From positions 1 to 16,066 of the forward strand of contig NZ_CAMLGT010000054.1 in assembly GCF_946479605.1 (NCBI RefSeq): a stretch of DNA of 16,066 nucleotides. The letters are read 5' to 3'. The position numbers and the translations under genes were made by a program. How positions within the stretch are numbered: the stretch's first letter is position 1; the number at the start of each line of letters is the position of its first letter. Below the pieces are notes generated by a model. That model was not told where the DNA came from. It saw only the letters and a program-made list of their open reading frames with translations, and searched no databases. Of this stretch, positions 1 through 7,902 are shown one piece after another. Source of the DNA: an uncultured Lacibacter sp. Lineage in GTDB: Bacteria > Bacteroidota > Bacteroidia > Chitinophagales > Chitinophagaceae.

Positions 1-1358
1 TTAAAATCGGTCAGCAACGGAGTAGCGATGCCTTTATTAATGGCAGGCGACTCTGCTTTGAGCCTGAAATCGTAATAGCGGCTAACTACATTAATACTGT
101 CAAACTGAGGATTGCTGTTTTTGATCACATTACTCAGTGTGGCGTTGGCGGGATCTGTTTTTGCCCTGAACAACACATTGTTGAAGCTTACGTTTGTTGC
201 TGTTGCTCCTTCTTTTTGTACCACTATTTCGTTGTCAACAAAGCCTTCGTCGCCCCAAATGATGCTGTTGGTGAAAACAGCATTTAACACAGCCGTGTAA
301 ATGGTATTGTTTTGTTTGATAAAGTTGGTTGCCAGCAATGCCGGATTTTTATGCTGCACAAATGAATTGGAAAAAGATGCAACGGTGCAATGGTTAAACT
401 GGTAGTTGCCGCCGTAAATAAGTGCAATGTTGTTTCCGCAGTTGCTGATGAGGCAGTTGTTGGCTGTAACACTGCTGTTAACTGCCAGTATGCCCACATC
501 ATAAATATTATCCAGTACGCAATTGTTGATAGTAAGCTTTGGGTTTGAATTGGAGGCAGCCTGTTCAACTACAAGTCCCTGGAAAGAGTTTTTGATATAG
601 GTGTAGGTGAGCCGGTTATTAATGCTGCTGCCTCTGAAATAAATACCGGGCCATGCACCGGGATAATCTTTATAGGGATCATCAAGCCGGTTGCTTTTGA
701 AAACAACACTGTCTGTTTTGGTGCCGTTAACGATGAGTGTTCCATCAACAACAAAAGGTGCATCTGCATTTAAATGAACCCTCACTCCGTTTTGAATGGT
801 GAGTACGGCTGTTGTATCAACGATCATTCCACCAAGAATAACATAAGGCTTATCATTTGTCCAGGTAATATTTCCCTGCAGTTTTGTGCTGCGGATGTAA
901 TGTGCATTTTGTCCCCATGCTTCTAACTGTTTATAACTTGTATTACCGTTCCACTCCAGTTTGATACTGTCACGCATTACAAATGGTTGGTTAGCGGCTG
1001 TTGGGTTTACATTCACCCGAACGAATACATACATACTGTCGTTGCCTGCCAGCTCAAGGTTATTGAACTGTGTTCCCTGGCTTCCATCCACATTCATTTT
1101 AAAAGCCGATGCTCCGCCACCCATTAACTGTATATTGCTGATGTTGATCTTTTGCCTGTTGTCATTTTTGATGAGGAAATATTTGGTAATGGAGCCTGCT
1201 GTTGTAAAAACGGTATCGAAGCGTAAACTGTCGTTGCCAATTGTTAATCTTGCTTCTTTGCTGTTGGTAAAGGTTTCTTTTCTGCAGCCAAAAGTGATTA
1301 CAAGGGACAGAACAAGCAGTATGGGTAAGTAGTTTCTCACGTGTGTAAAAATAAGCAT
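1..1358 (-). CDS. Predicted right-handed beta-helix lipoprotein, 3' end cut by window edge
   Basis: A reading frame stays open on the minus strand for 452 codons from an ATG at 1358 to the window edge, so the C-terminus is missing. The first 24 residues form a signal peptide (basic start, hydrophobic LPILLVLSLVITFG) ending at Cys25, a lenient Bacteroidota lipobox; the protein is probably lipid-anchored in an envelope membrane. A GTG at 1340 is an alternative start, but the ATG is preferred and still leaves a good signal. Residues about 30-150 resemble a beta-sandwich-like N-terminal region, including KYFLIKNDN and YVFVRVNVNP. From about residue 170, short beta-strand repeats rich in Asn and small residues (TINNCVLDN, TANNCLISNC, FNHCTVASFSNS, FTNSIIWGD) look like parallel beta-helix coils with Asn ladders. 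Such folds often bind or cleave polysaccharide, but no catalytic residues are evident. It lies 48 nt after comF on the same strand, so cotranscription is likely. Function unknown. Confidence 0.8.
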   Translation of the reverse strand, partial: MLIFTHVRNYLPILLVLSLVITFGCRKETFTNSKEARLTIGNDSLRFDTVFTTAGSITKYFLIKNDNRQKINISNIQLMGGGASAFKMNVDGSQGTQFNNLELAGNDSMYVFVRVNVNPTAANQPFVMRDSIKLEWNGNTSYKQLEAWGQNAHYIRSTKLQGNITWTNDKPYVILGGMIVDTTAVLTIQNGVRVHLNADAPFVVDGTLIVNGTKTDSVVFKSNRLDDPYKDYPGAWPGIYFRGSSINNRLTYTYIKNSFQGLVVEQAASNSNPKLTINNCVLDNIYDVGILAVNSSVTANNCLISNCGNNIALIYGGNYQFNHCTVASFSNSFVQHKNPALLATNFIKQNNTIYTAVLNAVFTNSIIWGDEGFVDNEIVVQKEGATATNVSFNNVLFRAKTDPANATLSNVIKNSNPQFDSINVVSRYYDFRLKAESPAINKGIATPLLTDF

Positions 1359-1406
1359 CCAAAACGGAATGATGGCAGTATGCAGCTGTTAAACTTCGGT
1401 TACTGC

Positions 1407-2111
1407 CTAATCATCGCTTGAAAAGGCCAGCGCCGCAATGCTTAGTTTAAGCCCGGCTGCCTGTTTAACAACAAGTCCGCATGCTTCCATGGTTGCTCCT
1501 GTTGTAATTACATCATCAACAAGTAAAACATGTTTTCCTGAAAGGAGCGTTGCCTCTGTAAGTGCAAAGCTTTCGTCAACATTCTTTATCCGTTCAGCCC
1601 TTCCTTTTTTTGTTTGTGTATCGGTATAGCGTTTTCGGTTAACAGCATTTGTAAGTACAGGCAACTGTAATACCTCTGCTATGCCATTGCAAAGAATGGT
1701 TGATTGGTTATACCCACGCCTTTTTTCTTTTGCAGCAAAAAGCGGTAAGGGGATTAATGCATCAAGCGAATGGAAGCGGTTGCTTTTCTGTAACTGTTGC
1801 CCCAGCCAGATACCCAGCTGATGCCCCACTTCTGTATTGCCTTTGTATTTTAATTGATGTACGAGCCGCTGCAATACAGAACGCTTGCTAAAGTAATAAC
1901 CGGCAGTTGCCTGTTCAATATCTAAGCGTCCATAAAATATTTTTTCAATTGGGTTTGCAGGCAATGCTGCAAAATTTGTTTCAGGGAGATTAGTGTAACA
2001 ATGAATACAGATGGGTTGATCTGTTTCCAAGAGATCACTTCCGCAGCCGGCACAGTTATGCGGGTAAAGCATGCGTACAAAATCATCAAATAGTTTGCGG
2101 GTGTTTATCAT
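1407..2111 (-). CDS. comF: ComF family protein (phosphoribosyltransferase-like, DNA uptake)
   Basis: The 234-residue product has both ComF hallmarks. An N-terminal four-cysteine zinc finger lies at Cys20, Cys23, Cys35 and Cys38. A C-terminal type I phosphoribosyltransferase domain carries the PRPP-binding loop VLLVDDVITTGAT at about 195-207, with the paired acidic residues at 199-200. In naturally transformable bacteria ComF is a cytoplasmic protein needed to handle incoming single-stranded DNA; in other lineages its role is unclear. The start is taken at the ATG at 2111 (MINTRKLFDD). An in-frame GTG at 2129 would add six residues, which the family does not need. The gene starts about 50 nt after the radA stop on the same strand, and the beta-helix lipoprotein follows, so a three-gene operon is likely. 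Length is normal for the family and no key motif is missing. Confidence 0.92.
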   Translation of the reverse strand: MINTRKLFDDFVRMLYPHNCAGCGSDLLETDQPICIHCYTNLPETNFAALPANPIEKIFYGRLDIEQATAGYYFSKRSVLQRLVHQLKYKGNTEVGHQLGIWLGQQLQKSNRFHSLDALIPLPLFAAKEKRRGYNQSTILCNGIAEVLQLPVLTNAVNRKRYTDTQTKKGRAERIKNVDESFALTEATLLSGKHVLLVDDVITTGATMEACGLVVKQAAGLKLSIAALAFSSDD

Positions 2112-2164
2112 GATAGTAAGATAGAACACTGCCGGAAAATATGCAAGTATGCTGCACCCGTTGT

Positions 2165-3559
2165 TTATTGAAAAAGGTATTGGTAAAGTTCTTCAACTTT
2201 ACTCATCGTAATGATTTCAATATTATGTTTTTGCTGCAATGTTTTTCCTGTTTCTTTCCGCTGACCGATATTGTATTTACTGATGATGATCTTTTCGAAA
2301 CCAAGCTTCTCTGCTTCTGCTATGCGTTGATCGATGCGGTTCACTGCACGTATTTCACCGCTAAGGCCTACTTCGCCTGCAAAACAAATATGTGGATTCA
2401 ATGGTACGTCTTCATAACTGGAAAGTAATGCGCATAACACAGCAAGATCAATAGATGGGTCTTCTACTTTTAAACCACCGGCAATGTTTAAGAACACATC
2501 TTTCATTCCAAAATGGAACCCACCTCTTTTTTCTAATACAGCAAGTAACAATTGTAAACGCCGCAGATCAAAACCGCTTACTGTACGTTGCGGTGTGCCG
2601 TACACACTTTGTGTAACCAATGCCTGCACTTCAATTAACAATGGCCGCATTCCTTCCATAGTAGCTGCAATGGCAATACCACTCAGTTGATCTTCTTTTT
2701 GTGTGATGAGTATTTCGCTGGGGTTGTTTACAGGTCGCATGCCAGCTTCAGTCATTTCATAAATACCAAGTTCTGATGTTGATCCAAAGCGGTTTTTCAT
2801 TGTGCGTAGAATGCGATATACATAATGCCTGTCGCCTTCGAATTGTAAGACGGTATCTACCATGTGCTCCAGGATCTTTGGTCCTGCAATGTTGCCATCT
2901 TTGGTAATATGTCCAATGAGAAATACGGGTGTGTTGGTTTCTTTTGCAAACCGTTGTATTTCTGCTGCTGTTTCACGTATCTGCGAAATGCTGCCGGGGC
3001 CACTTTCAATAAACGGTGTTTGTAATGTTTGAATAGAATCAATAATAACTACTTCGGGCTTTAGTTTTTTTATTTCCTGAAAAATAATGTTGGTAGATGT
3101 TTCAGTAAGCAGGTAAAAGTTTTCATTGGTCATCTGTAAGCGATCGGCCCTCATTTTTATCTGTTGTTCACTCTCTTCGCCACTTACGTATAGAACTACT
3201 TCATTTTTTAAATGCAATCCTATCTGCAAAAACAATGTTGATTTGCCAATGCCGGGCTCTCCTGCAATTAACACAATGCTTCCTGGAACAATACCGCCAC
3301 CCAACACACGATTCAATTCAGCATCCTGAGTAACAATTCTTTTTTCTTCACTGCTTCTTACATCGCTTAAGGAAATTGTTTTAATGTCACCGGTTGCTGC
3401 ACTTTCTTTCCAGCTTTGTTTTTGTGGATTGGTTTTATCTTTTGTAATTAATTCTTCAACAAACGTATTCCATTCATTACATGAAGGACATTTGCCCACC
3501 CATTTGGTTGATTCGTATCCGCAGTTCTGACAAAAAAAAGCCGTTTTAATTTTACTCAT
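2165..3559 (-). CDS. radA: DNA repair and recombination protein RadA (Sms)
   Basis: The 464-residue product matches bacterial RadA/Sms from end to end. In order it has a C4 zinc finger (Cys10, Cys13, Cys24, Cys27), a RecA-like ATPase core with Walker A GEPGIGKST at 100-108 and Walker B VVIIDSIQ around 170-177, the RadA-specific KNRFG motif at 255-259, and a C-terminal Lon-protease-like domain without obvious protease function (VFLNIAGGLKVEDPSIDLAV region). RadA is a hexameric DNA-dependent ATPase, helicase-like, that extends D-loops and processes branched intermediates in homologous recombination and transformation. The start is the ATG at 3559 (MSKIKTAFFCQNCG), just ahead of the zinc finger. 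It is the first gene of the probable radA-comF-lipoprotein operon. Its upstream region holds a candidate promoter and a stable hairpin. Confidence 0.97.
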   Translation of the reverse strand: MSKIKTAFFCQNCGYESTKWVGKCPSCNEWNTFVEELITKDKTNPQKQSWKESAATGDIKTISLSDVRSSEEKRIVTQDAELNRVLGGGIVPGSIVLIAGEPGIGKSTLFLQIGLHLKNEVVLYVSGEESEQQIKMRADRLQMTNENFYLLTETSTNIIFQEIKKLKPEVVIIDSIQTLQTPFIESGPGSISQIRETAAEIQRFAKETNTPVFLIGHITKDGNIAGPKILEHMVDTVLQFEGDRHYVYRILRTMKNRFGSTSELGIYEMTEAGMRPVNNPSEILITQKEDQLSGIAIAATMEGMRPLLIEVQALVTQSVYGTPQRTVSGFDLRRLQLLLAVLEKRGGFHFGMKDVFLNIAGGLKVEDPSIDLAVLCALLSSYEDVPLNPHICFAGEVGLSGEIRAVNRIDQRIAEAEKLGFEKIIISKYNIGQRKETGKTLQQKHNIEIITMSKVEELYQYLFQ

Positions 3560-3698
3560 TGTATATTTTTCTCAACGGCATAAAAGTGCATCAAAAAAAA
3601 TCATTGAAGTGAAAATATTTTTTTGAAAACATTGTATCAAAAAAGAAACAAAAAAGGAAGCAGACGGAATAAAAAAAGAAGATCATTGATACAAAGTA

Positions 3699-3726
3699 AA
3701 AGGGCTGGAATTTCTTCCAACCCTTT
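3699..3726 (-). other. Strong hairpin in predicted radA leader (terminator-like)
   Basis: Bases 3699-3710 and 3715-3726 form a 12-bp stem with a four-base loop. One position is a G-U wobble on the minus strand and a C-A mismatch on the plus strand, so the structure is better on the minus strand, in the radA direction. A short U-rich stretch (TTTTACTTTG) follows it on that strand. It sits about 140 nt before the radA start. It could be a leader stabiliser, an attenuator, or the terminator of a short transcript; the sequence alone does not decide. Confidence 0.45.
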
Positions 3727-3754
3727 GTACTTACTAACCCATTAAATTCTGTTG

Positions 3755-3784
3755 CTAAATTACAAATTGCCGCCACATTACAAA
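3755..3784 (-). promoter_or_regulatory. Candidate Bacteroidota-type promoter for radA
   Basis: On the minus strand a TTTG (plus bases 3781-3784) is followed after 18 nt by TAATTTAG (3755-3762). This fits the known Bacteroidota pattern of a TTTG -33 box and a TAnnTTTG -7 box with one mismatch. Transcription would start near 3748, giving a radA leader of roughly 190 nt that contains the 3699-3726 hairpin. Prediction from motif match only; A/T-rich DNA gives such matches by chance fairly often. Confidence 0.35.
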
Positions 3785-3801
3785 ATAATTTTTGGCCGAT
3801 G

Positions 3802-3818
3802 TGCATAAATTCTATGCA
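3802..3818. promoter_or_regulatory. Dyad-symmetric site upstream of candidate radA promoter
   Basis: TGCATA, five spacer bases, then TATGCA form a perfect 6-bp inverted repeat. The right arm overlaps a tandem 8-mer, TGCAAGTG twice (3815-3830). The site lies about 18 bases upstream of the candidate -33 box for radA, a plausible operator position. No regulator can be named. Confidence 0.25.
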
Positions 3819-4057
3819 AGTGTGCAAGTGGGCAGGGGGATGCTTGTCATGAGCGAAAACGGCTGTAATTAACTGATAATCAGTATATTGAAATTGTTAT
3901 AGCAGCTGATTGGTTTCTCTATTTTGCTTACGGCAACATGTAAACGTAACTCACTCTGTCAAAACGACTTAGCCAAAAGTTTTCGACGTAATTTTTTGGC
4001 AAAAAAAAATTCTGGAAGCGAATTTGAGGGGGTAGTATTATAAAAAATAAAAAGATT

Positions 4058-4750
4058 ATGACACCAGGAATTTTAATTGTCTCCCTGCTTTTTATGGCGA
4101 TAGGATTTTTAGTGCAAATGCGGTTAAAATCCAAGTTTAAACATTACAGCCAGGAGCCTCTTTCAAGCGGGCTGAGCGGTAAGGAAATAGCCGAAAAAAT
4201 GCTGAAAGAGAATGGTATTTATGATGTGCAGGTGGTATCGGTTGACGGCTTTTTGAGCGATCATTATAACCCAATGAACAAAACGGTAAACCTTAGCCCC
4301 GATGTATACAATGGACGTTCCATTGCTTCCGCTGCAGTTTCAGCTCACGAAGTAGGTCATGCTGTACAGCATGCTACTGCTTATCAATGGCTTATGCTTC
4401 GCTCAAGACTGGTTCCTGTGGTACAGGTAAGCACAACACTGTCACAATGGATCCTTGCAATTGGCGTAGGTATTATGGGTTTTGGCGGCGGTAACCCCAC
4501 AGTTCTGTTAGTAGGTATATTGCTTTTTGCTGCAACAACCGTGTTTTCTCTTATTACATTACCTGTGGAATTTGATGCCAGTAACAGAGCAGTAGCATGG
4601 CTTGAACATACAAATGCCACGAACAGCCAGGAGTTGCCTGGTGCAAAAGATGCTTTAAAGTGGGCTGCCAGCACTTATGTGGTAGCTGCCATAGCTTCAA
4701 TTGTTACCTTGGTACAATATATTTTGATTTATTTGAGTAGAAGAGATTAA
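4058..4750 (+). CDS. YugP-type membrane zinc metallopeptidase
   Basis: The 230-residue product matches the neutral zinc metallopeptidase family typified by Bacillus YugP. Residues 4-20 form an N-terminal membrane anchor. The zinc-binding HExxH motif is HEVGH at 97-101, within the extended motif HEVGHAVQH. The preceding DHYNPMNKTVNLSPDVYNGRSIA (69-91) and the later LPVEFDAS (168-175) are family signatures; the Glu in LPVEF is a reasonable third zinc ligand, but that is inference. Hydrophobic stretches near 125-143, 147-168 and 205-226 suggest further membrane segments, so this is probably an inner-membrane protease. The family's substrates are largely unknown. The start is the ATG at 4058, preceded by an A-rich leader without a clear Shine-Dalgarno sequence. 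It is transcribed away from radA and lies about 160 nt before susC; no terminator is evident between them. Confidence 0.9.
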   Translation: MTPGILIVSLLFMAIGFLVQMRLKSKFKHYSQEPLSSGLSGKEIAEKMLKENGIYDVQVVSVDGFLSDHYNPMNKTVNLSPDVYNGRSIASAAVSAHEVGHAVQHATAYQWLMLRSRLVPVVQVSTTLSQWILAIGVGIMGFGGGNPTVLLVGILLFAATTVFSLITLPVEFDASNRAVAWLEHTNATNSQELPGAKDALKWAASTYVVAAIASIVTLVQYILIYLSRRD

Positions 4751-4860
4751 TCATATAAACTATAAGGTCTGTCGTTTTTTTCAGTTCCACTGTCATAACC
4801 GCATAATATTTAATCAACTATGCAGCAGAGGACTTTTCTGCCTTGTCTGCTAATGGTAAC

Positions 4861-4893
4861 AAATTGTTAAAGGTTTTCCCTATTTTCGAAACC
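4861..4893 (+). promoter_or_regulatory. Putative 5' control element of first susCD unit (shared with second unit)
   Basis: This 33-base stretch reads AAATTGTTAA, a variable core, then TTTTCC, TATTTT and GAAACC, ending 15 nt before the susC start. The same element, 28 of 33 bases identical and without gaps, lies at 9641-9673 before the second susC. TTG followed after 14 nt by TATTTTCG resembles the Bacteroidota -33/-7 promoter, but the spacing is shorter than usual. It may be promoter, operator or both. Confidence 0.5.
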
Positions 4894-4908
4894 AAAATTA
4901 TCTATCAC

Positions 4909-7881
4909 ATGAGAAAATTGTTAGGACTAACACTCTCTTTCTTGTTGGTGACCAGTCAATTATGGGCACAAACAAAAGAAGTTTCAGGAAAAGTGGTTGA
5001 TAGCAAAGACGGCAGTCCAATTGCCGGAGCTACAATCAGTGTAAACGGAAAGTCAGTAGGCGTAACTACTGTTTCCGGTGATTTCAAAGTAACCGTTCCT
5101 TCCGGAACAAAAAAGCTCGGCGTTTCTTCTATTGGATTTAATGACATCGAAGTAACCATCGGCGATGGTCCTTTAACTGTAACTATGACACAAGGGGAGT
5201 CGAAATCGATTTCTGAGGTAGTTGTTACAGGTTACACAACCTTGCAGCGTAAGAAGTTTGCCGGTGCAACAGCTAACATTTCTGCAGGCGAAGTAAGAAA
5301 ACAAACATTTGGCTCTTTTGATCAGGCTCTTCAGGGCCAGGCGGCGGGTATTTCTGTTGCAGCAAATAGTGGTCAACCAGGTGCTAATGCGGTTGTTCGC
5401 ATTCGTGGTAATGGTTCTATCAATGGCGGTAACGTTCCTTTGTATATTATGGATGGTATCGAGATCAATGCTGCTGATTTTGCTTCATTGAACCAAGGTG
5501 ATTTTGAGCGTGTGGAAGTATTGAAAGATGCGATGGCGACAGCTCAATATGGTTCACGTGGAGCAAATGGCGTAATCGTTATCACTACTCGGCGTGGTCG
5601 TGCAGGTCAGATACAGTTGAATTACGATGCGCAAATTGGTTTTAGTGATCTTCCTAAAGACAGGCTGGTATTAATGAATAGCCGTGAAAAGATTGATTAC
5701 GAATTACAACGTGGTAACCCTTATGGGTGGACTGCTGCAGAAGCTGACAGTCTTCGTAATGTTAATTTCAGCTGGAGAGATGCATTGTTCCAAACAGGTG
5801 TAACTCATCAGCATCAGCTTAGCGCTTCTGGTGGTTCTGCCAACTCACGTTTCTTTGCTTCATTGTCTTATATGGACCAGGAAGGTATTGTGAAAACTAC
5901 TGGTTTAAAGCGTTACACAGCACGTATTAACGTAGACAATACCATTAAAAATTTCCGTTTTGGTATGAACCTCCAAGCTGGTTTTTCAAGAATTACAGCT
6001 ACAAGCGAAGCAAATACTTTCTTGAGCACACCATTGAATGCAATTCGTTGGTCAAATCCTTATGAAAGAGACATTAATCCGCTTACTGGTGATTACCAAC
6101 AATTCGGTGGTCCTGGTTACCTGATCTCTGGTCAGCCAAACGGTGCAATGGAATTATTTCTTGATTATAACTTCAGCAACCAGATCAAAGGTGTTGCTAC
6201 TTCATACCTTGAATATAATTTTCCATTCCTGAAAGGTTTGTCAGCACGTACAAACTGGGGTGTTGACTACACCAATAACGAAGGTGCTTCATTCAATGAT
6301 CCCCGCACCGCAGGTGCACAGGCAAGAAATGGTTCTTTAACAAGATCATCAGCTTATAACTTCCGTTACACAGGAACAACTTCATTGAACTATAAGCAAA
6401 CATTTGGTAAACACGAAGTAGAAGGCGGATTGTTTACTGAGGTTGTAAAAAACCAGTCACGCAGTTTTGGATTTACAGGTTATGGCTTTACTAATGGCTT
6501 TAAAAATGAAGCTGGTATTACTCCTGGTAGTGCAGCAAATGCGAATTATATTCCTGCTGTATCAGGTGGCGGCAGCAGAAACGGTATCCTTTCTTATTTC
6601 GGTATCTTCAATTACGGGTATGATGACAAGTACTATGTTACTTTCGTTGGCCGTCGTGATGGTTCTTCTCGTTTTGGTGTAAACAATCGTTTTGCCAATT
6701 TCGGATCTGCTGGTATCACATGGTCTGTTAAGAACGAAAGTTTCATGGAAAATGTAAACTTCTTTGATGATTTACGTCTTCGTGCAAGTATTGGTACAAA
6801 TGGTAATAACCAAACAGCTGCTGGTGATTTTGTAACGCCTCAGTTTGGCGCAATTTCTTATGCAGGTGTTGGTGGTTGGGCTCCATCTACAGCAGGTAAT
6901 CTTGATTATCGTTGGGAAACAAACCGCACAATCAATATAGGGTTAGATTTCTCCATTCTTAAACGTCGCTTAAGCGGTACTGTTGAGGTTTATGACAGAA
7001 AAACAACAGACCTTTTTGCAAGTGATTTCATTGATCCGCAAAACTCTGGCTTCAGTTCTATTCAAAGTAACTTCGGTAGCTTACGCAACCGTGGTATTGA
7101 AGTAACACTTCGTGGTGAAATCTTCAATATGAAAAACTTCAATTGGACTGTTACTGGTAACGTAACATATAATCAAAACAGGATCATTGATCTTCTTCAG
7201 GATTCTGTTGTATCTGGTGTAACAATTCTCAAAGAGGGCTATCCGTTAAATACAATTTATCTTGTTGAGTATGCTGGTGTAAACCCTGCAAATGGTAATG
7301 CTCAGTATATAAACAAGTTTGATAAAAGTACTACAATGGTGTACAACCCTGCGCATCGAAACTATTTTGGCACATCAGATGCACCTTGGTTTGGTGGCAT
7401 CACCAGTACATGGACTTTCTATGGTTTTGATCTGAGCGCTCAATTGAATTTCTTCCTTGATCGTGTTCAGTATAACAATGATAAAAACAACCTGACAAAT
7501 CCTACTTATTACTTCGATAATATGCATGTTGAAGTATTGAAAGAATGGCGTCAACCAGGTGATATTACAAATGTACCCAGACCAAGTTCTGGCACATTGG
7601 GTGGAACAGCTCCAGCTAATCCTTACCAGTCAACAACAACACGATTCCTTGAAGATGCAAGCTTCTGGCGCTTACGTAACGTAACGTTGGGTTATACGTT
7701 CGATTCAAAACTGCTGGCTAAAGCAAAAATGCGTTCAGCAAGAATCTTCGTACAAGGACAAAACTGGTGGACTGCAACTAAATTCCAAAGCTTTGATCCG
7801 GAAACAACAGGAGCGTCATTAACAGGTGCTCAGTATCCAGCTCTTATTCAAACAACAATTGGTTTAAGCATTGGATTCTAA
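4909..7881 (+). CDS. SusC/RagA family TonB-dependent outer-membrane transporter (first copy)
   Basis: The 990-residue product is a SusC-type transporter that would import a substrate captured by its SusD partner across the outer membrane, powered by TonB. It has a 20-residue signal peptide ending LWA before QTK, a carboxypeptidase-regulatory-like beta-sandwich at about 24-95, a TonB-box-like VVVTGY at 104-109, the plug (about 115-230, with RIRGNGSINGGN, PLYIMDG and VLKDAMATAQYGSRGANG), and a 22-strand-type beta-barrel ending in the aromatic terminus TIGLSIGF. There is no N-terminal STN signalling domain, so control through an anti-sigma/ECF pair is unlikely. The ATG at 4909 is chosen because the signal peptide aligns with the second copy; an upstream in-frame TTG at 4843 would bury it. 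susD follows after 21 nt. The plug reads DAMATAQYG where many family members have DASAxAIYG. Substrate unknown. Confidence 0.95.
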   Translation: MRKLLGLTLSFLLVTSQLWAQTKEVSGKVVDSKDGSPIAGATISVNGKSVGVTTVSGDFKVTVPSGTKKLGVSSIGFNDIEVTIGDGPLTVTMTQGESKSISEVVVTGYTTLQRKKFAGATANISAGEVRKQTFGSFDQALQGQAAGISVAANSGQPGANAVVRIRGNGSINGGNVPLYIMDGIEINAADFASLNQGDFERVEVLKDAMATAQYGSRGANGVIVITTRRGRAGQIQLNYDAQIGFSDLPKDRLVLMNSREKIDYELQRGNPYGWTAAEADSLRNVNFSWRDALFQTGVTHQHQLSASGGSANSRFFASLSYMDQEGIVKTTGLKRYTARINVDNTIKNFRFGMNLQAGFSRITATSEANTFLSTPLNAIRWSNPYERDINPLTGDYQQFGGPGYLISGQPNGAMELFLDYNFSNQIKGVATSYLEYNFPFLKGLSARTNWGVDYTNNEGASFNDPRTAGAQARNGSLTRSSAYNFRYTGTTSLNYKQTFGKHEVEGGLFTEVVKNQSRSFGFTGYGFTNGFKNEAGITPGSAANANYIPAVSGGGSRNGILSYFGIFNYGYDDKYYVTFVGRRDGSSRFGVNNRFANFGSAGITWSVKNESFMENVNFFDDLRLRASIGTNGNNQTAAGDFVTPQFGAISYAGVGGWAPSTAGNLDYRWETNRTINIGLDFSILKRRLSGTVEVYDRKTTDLFASDFIDPQNSGFSSIQSNFGSLRNRGIEVTLRGEIFNMKNFNWTVTGNVTYNQNRIIDLLQDSVVSGVTILKEGYPLNTIYLVEYAGVNPANGNAQYINKFDKSTTMVYNPAHRNYFGTSDAPWFGGITSTWTFYGFDLSAQLNFFLDRVQYNNDKNNLTNPTYYFDNMHVEVLKEWRQPGDITNVPRPSSGTLGGTAPANPYQSTTTRFLEDASFWRLRNVTLGYTFDSKLLAKAKMRSARIFVQGQNWWTATKFQSFDPETTGASLTGAQYPALIQTTIGLSIGF

Positions 7882-7902
7882 TCACCCTAAAAAAAGAGAA
7901 AA

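Larger units (their letters stand above)
3560..4057. other. Divergent intergenic region between radA and the metallopeptidase gene
   Basis: About 500 bases with no convincing gene. The radA-proximal part is A/T-rich and includes an inverted repeat, TTGTATCAA (3632-3640) with TTGATACAA (3686-3694). It also holds a 12-bp hairpin at 3699-3726, a candidate minus-strand promoter at 3755-3784, a dyad at 3802-3818 and a tandem 8-mer TGCAAGTG (3815-3830). Nearer the metallopeptidase gene are a small palindrome CTGATAATCAG (3873-3883) and a weak GCCAAAA/TTTTGGC hairpin (3972-4000) followed by an A-run. Small open frames here are low-complexity Phe-rich or otherwise unlike proteins. Confidence 0.6.

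Noticed and set aside
961..1332. 123-residue plus-strand frame
   Set aside because: Antisense shadow of the lipoprotein, whose minus-strand frame has a signal peptide and repeat structure throughout.
2112..2129. GTG start for comF adding six residues
   Set aside because: The ATG at 2111 gives the normal family N-terminus; GTG cannot be excluded but is less likely.
2141..2428. 95-residue plus-strand frame
   Set aside because: Antisense to the conserved C-terminal domain of radA.
3591..3827. 78-residue open frame on the minus strand upstream of radA
   Set aside because: It is Phe-rich low-complexity sequence from A/T-rich DNA and crosses the predicted promoter and hairpin; no protein-like features.
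3972..4009. GCCAAAA/TTTTGGC hairpin followed by an A-run, considered as a terminator
   Set aside because: The stem is short and A/T-rich with a 15-base loop, the tail is A and not T on the plus strand, and there is no upstream gene to terminate.
3928..4134. 68-residue minus-strand frame overlapping the metallopeptidase start
   Set aside because: It overlaps a well-supported gene and an A-rich leader; its composition is not protein-like.
4843..4908. Longer N-terminus for the first SusC from a TTG at 4843
   Set aside because: It would place 22 residues before a clean signal peptide and overlap the conserved upstream element; the second copy starts at the equivalent ATG.
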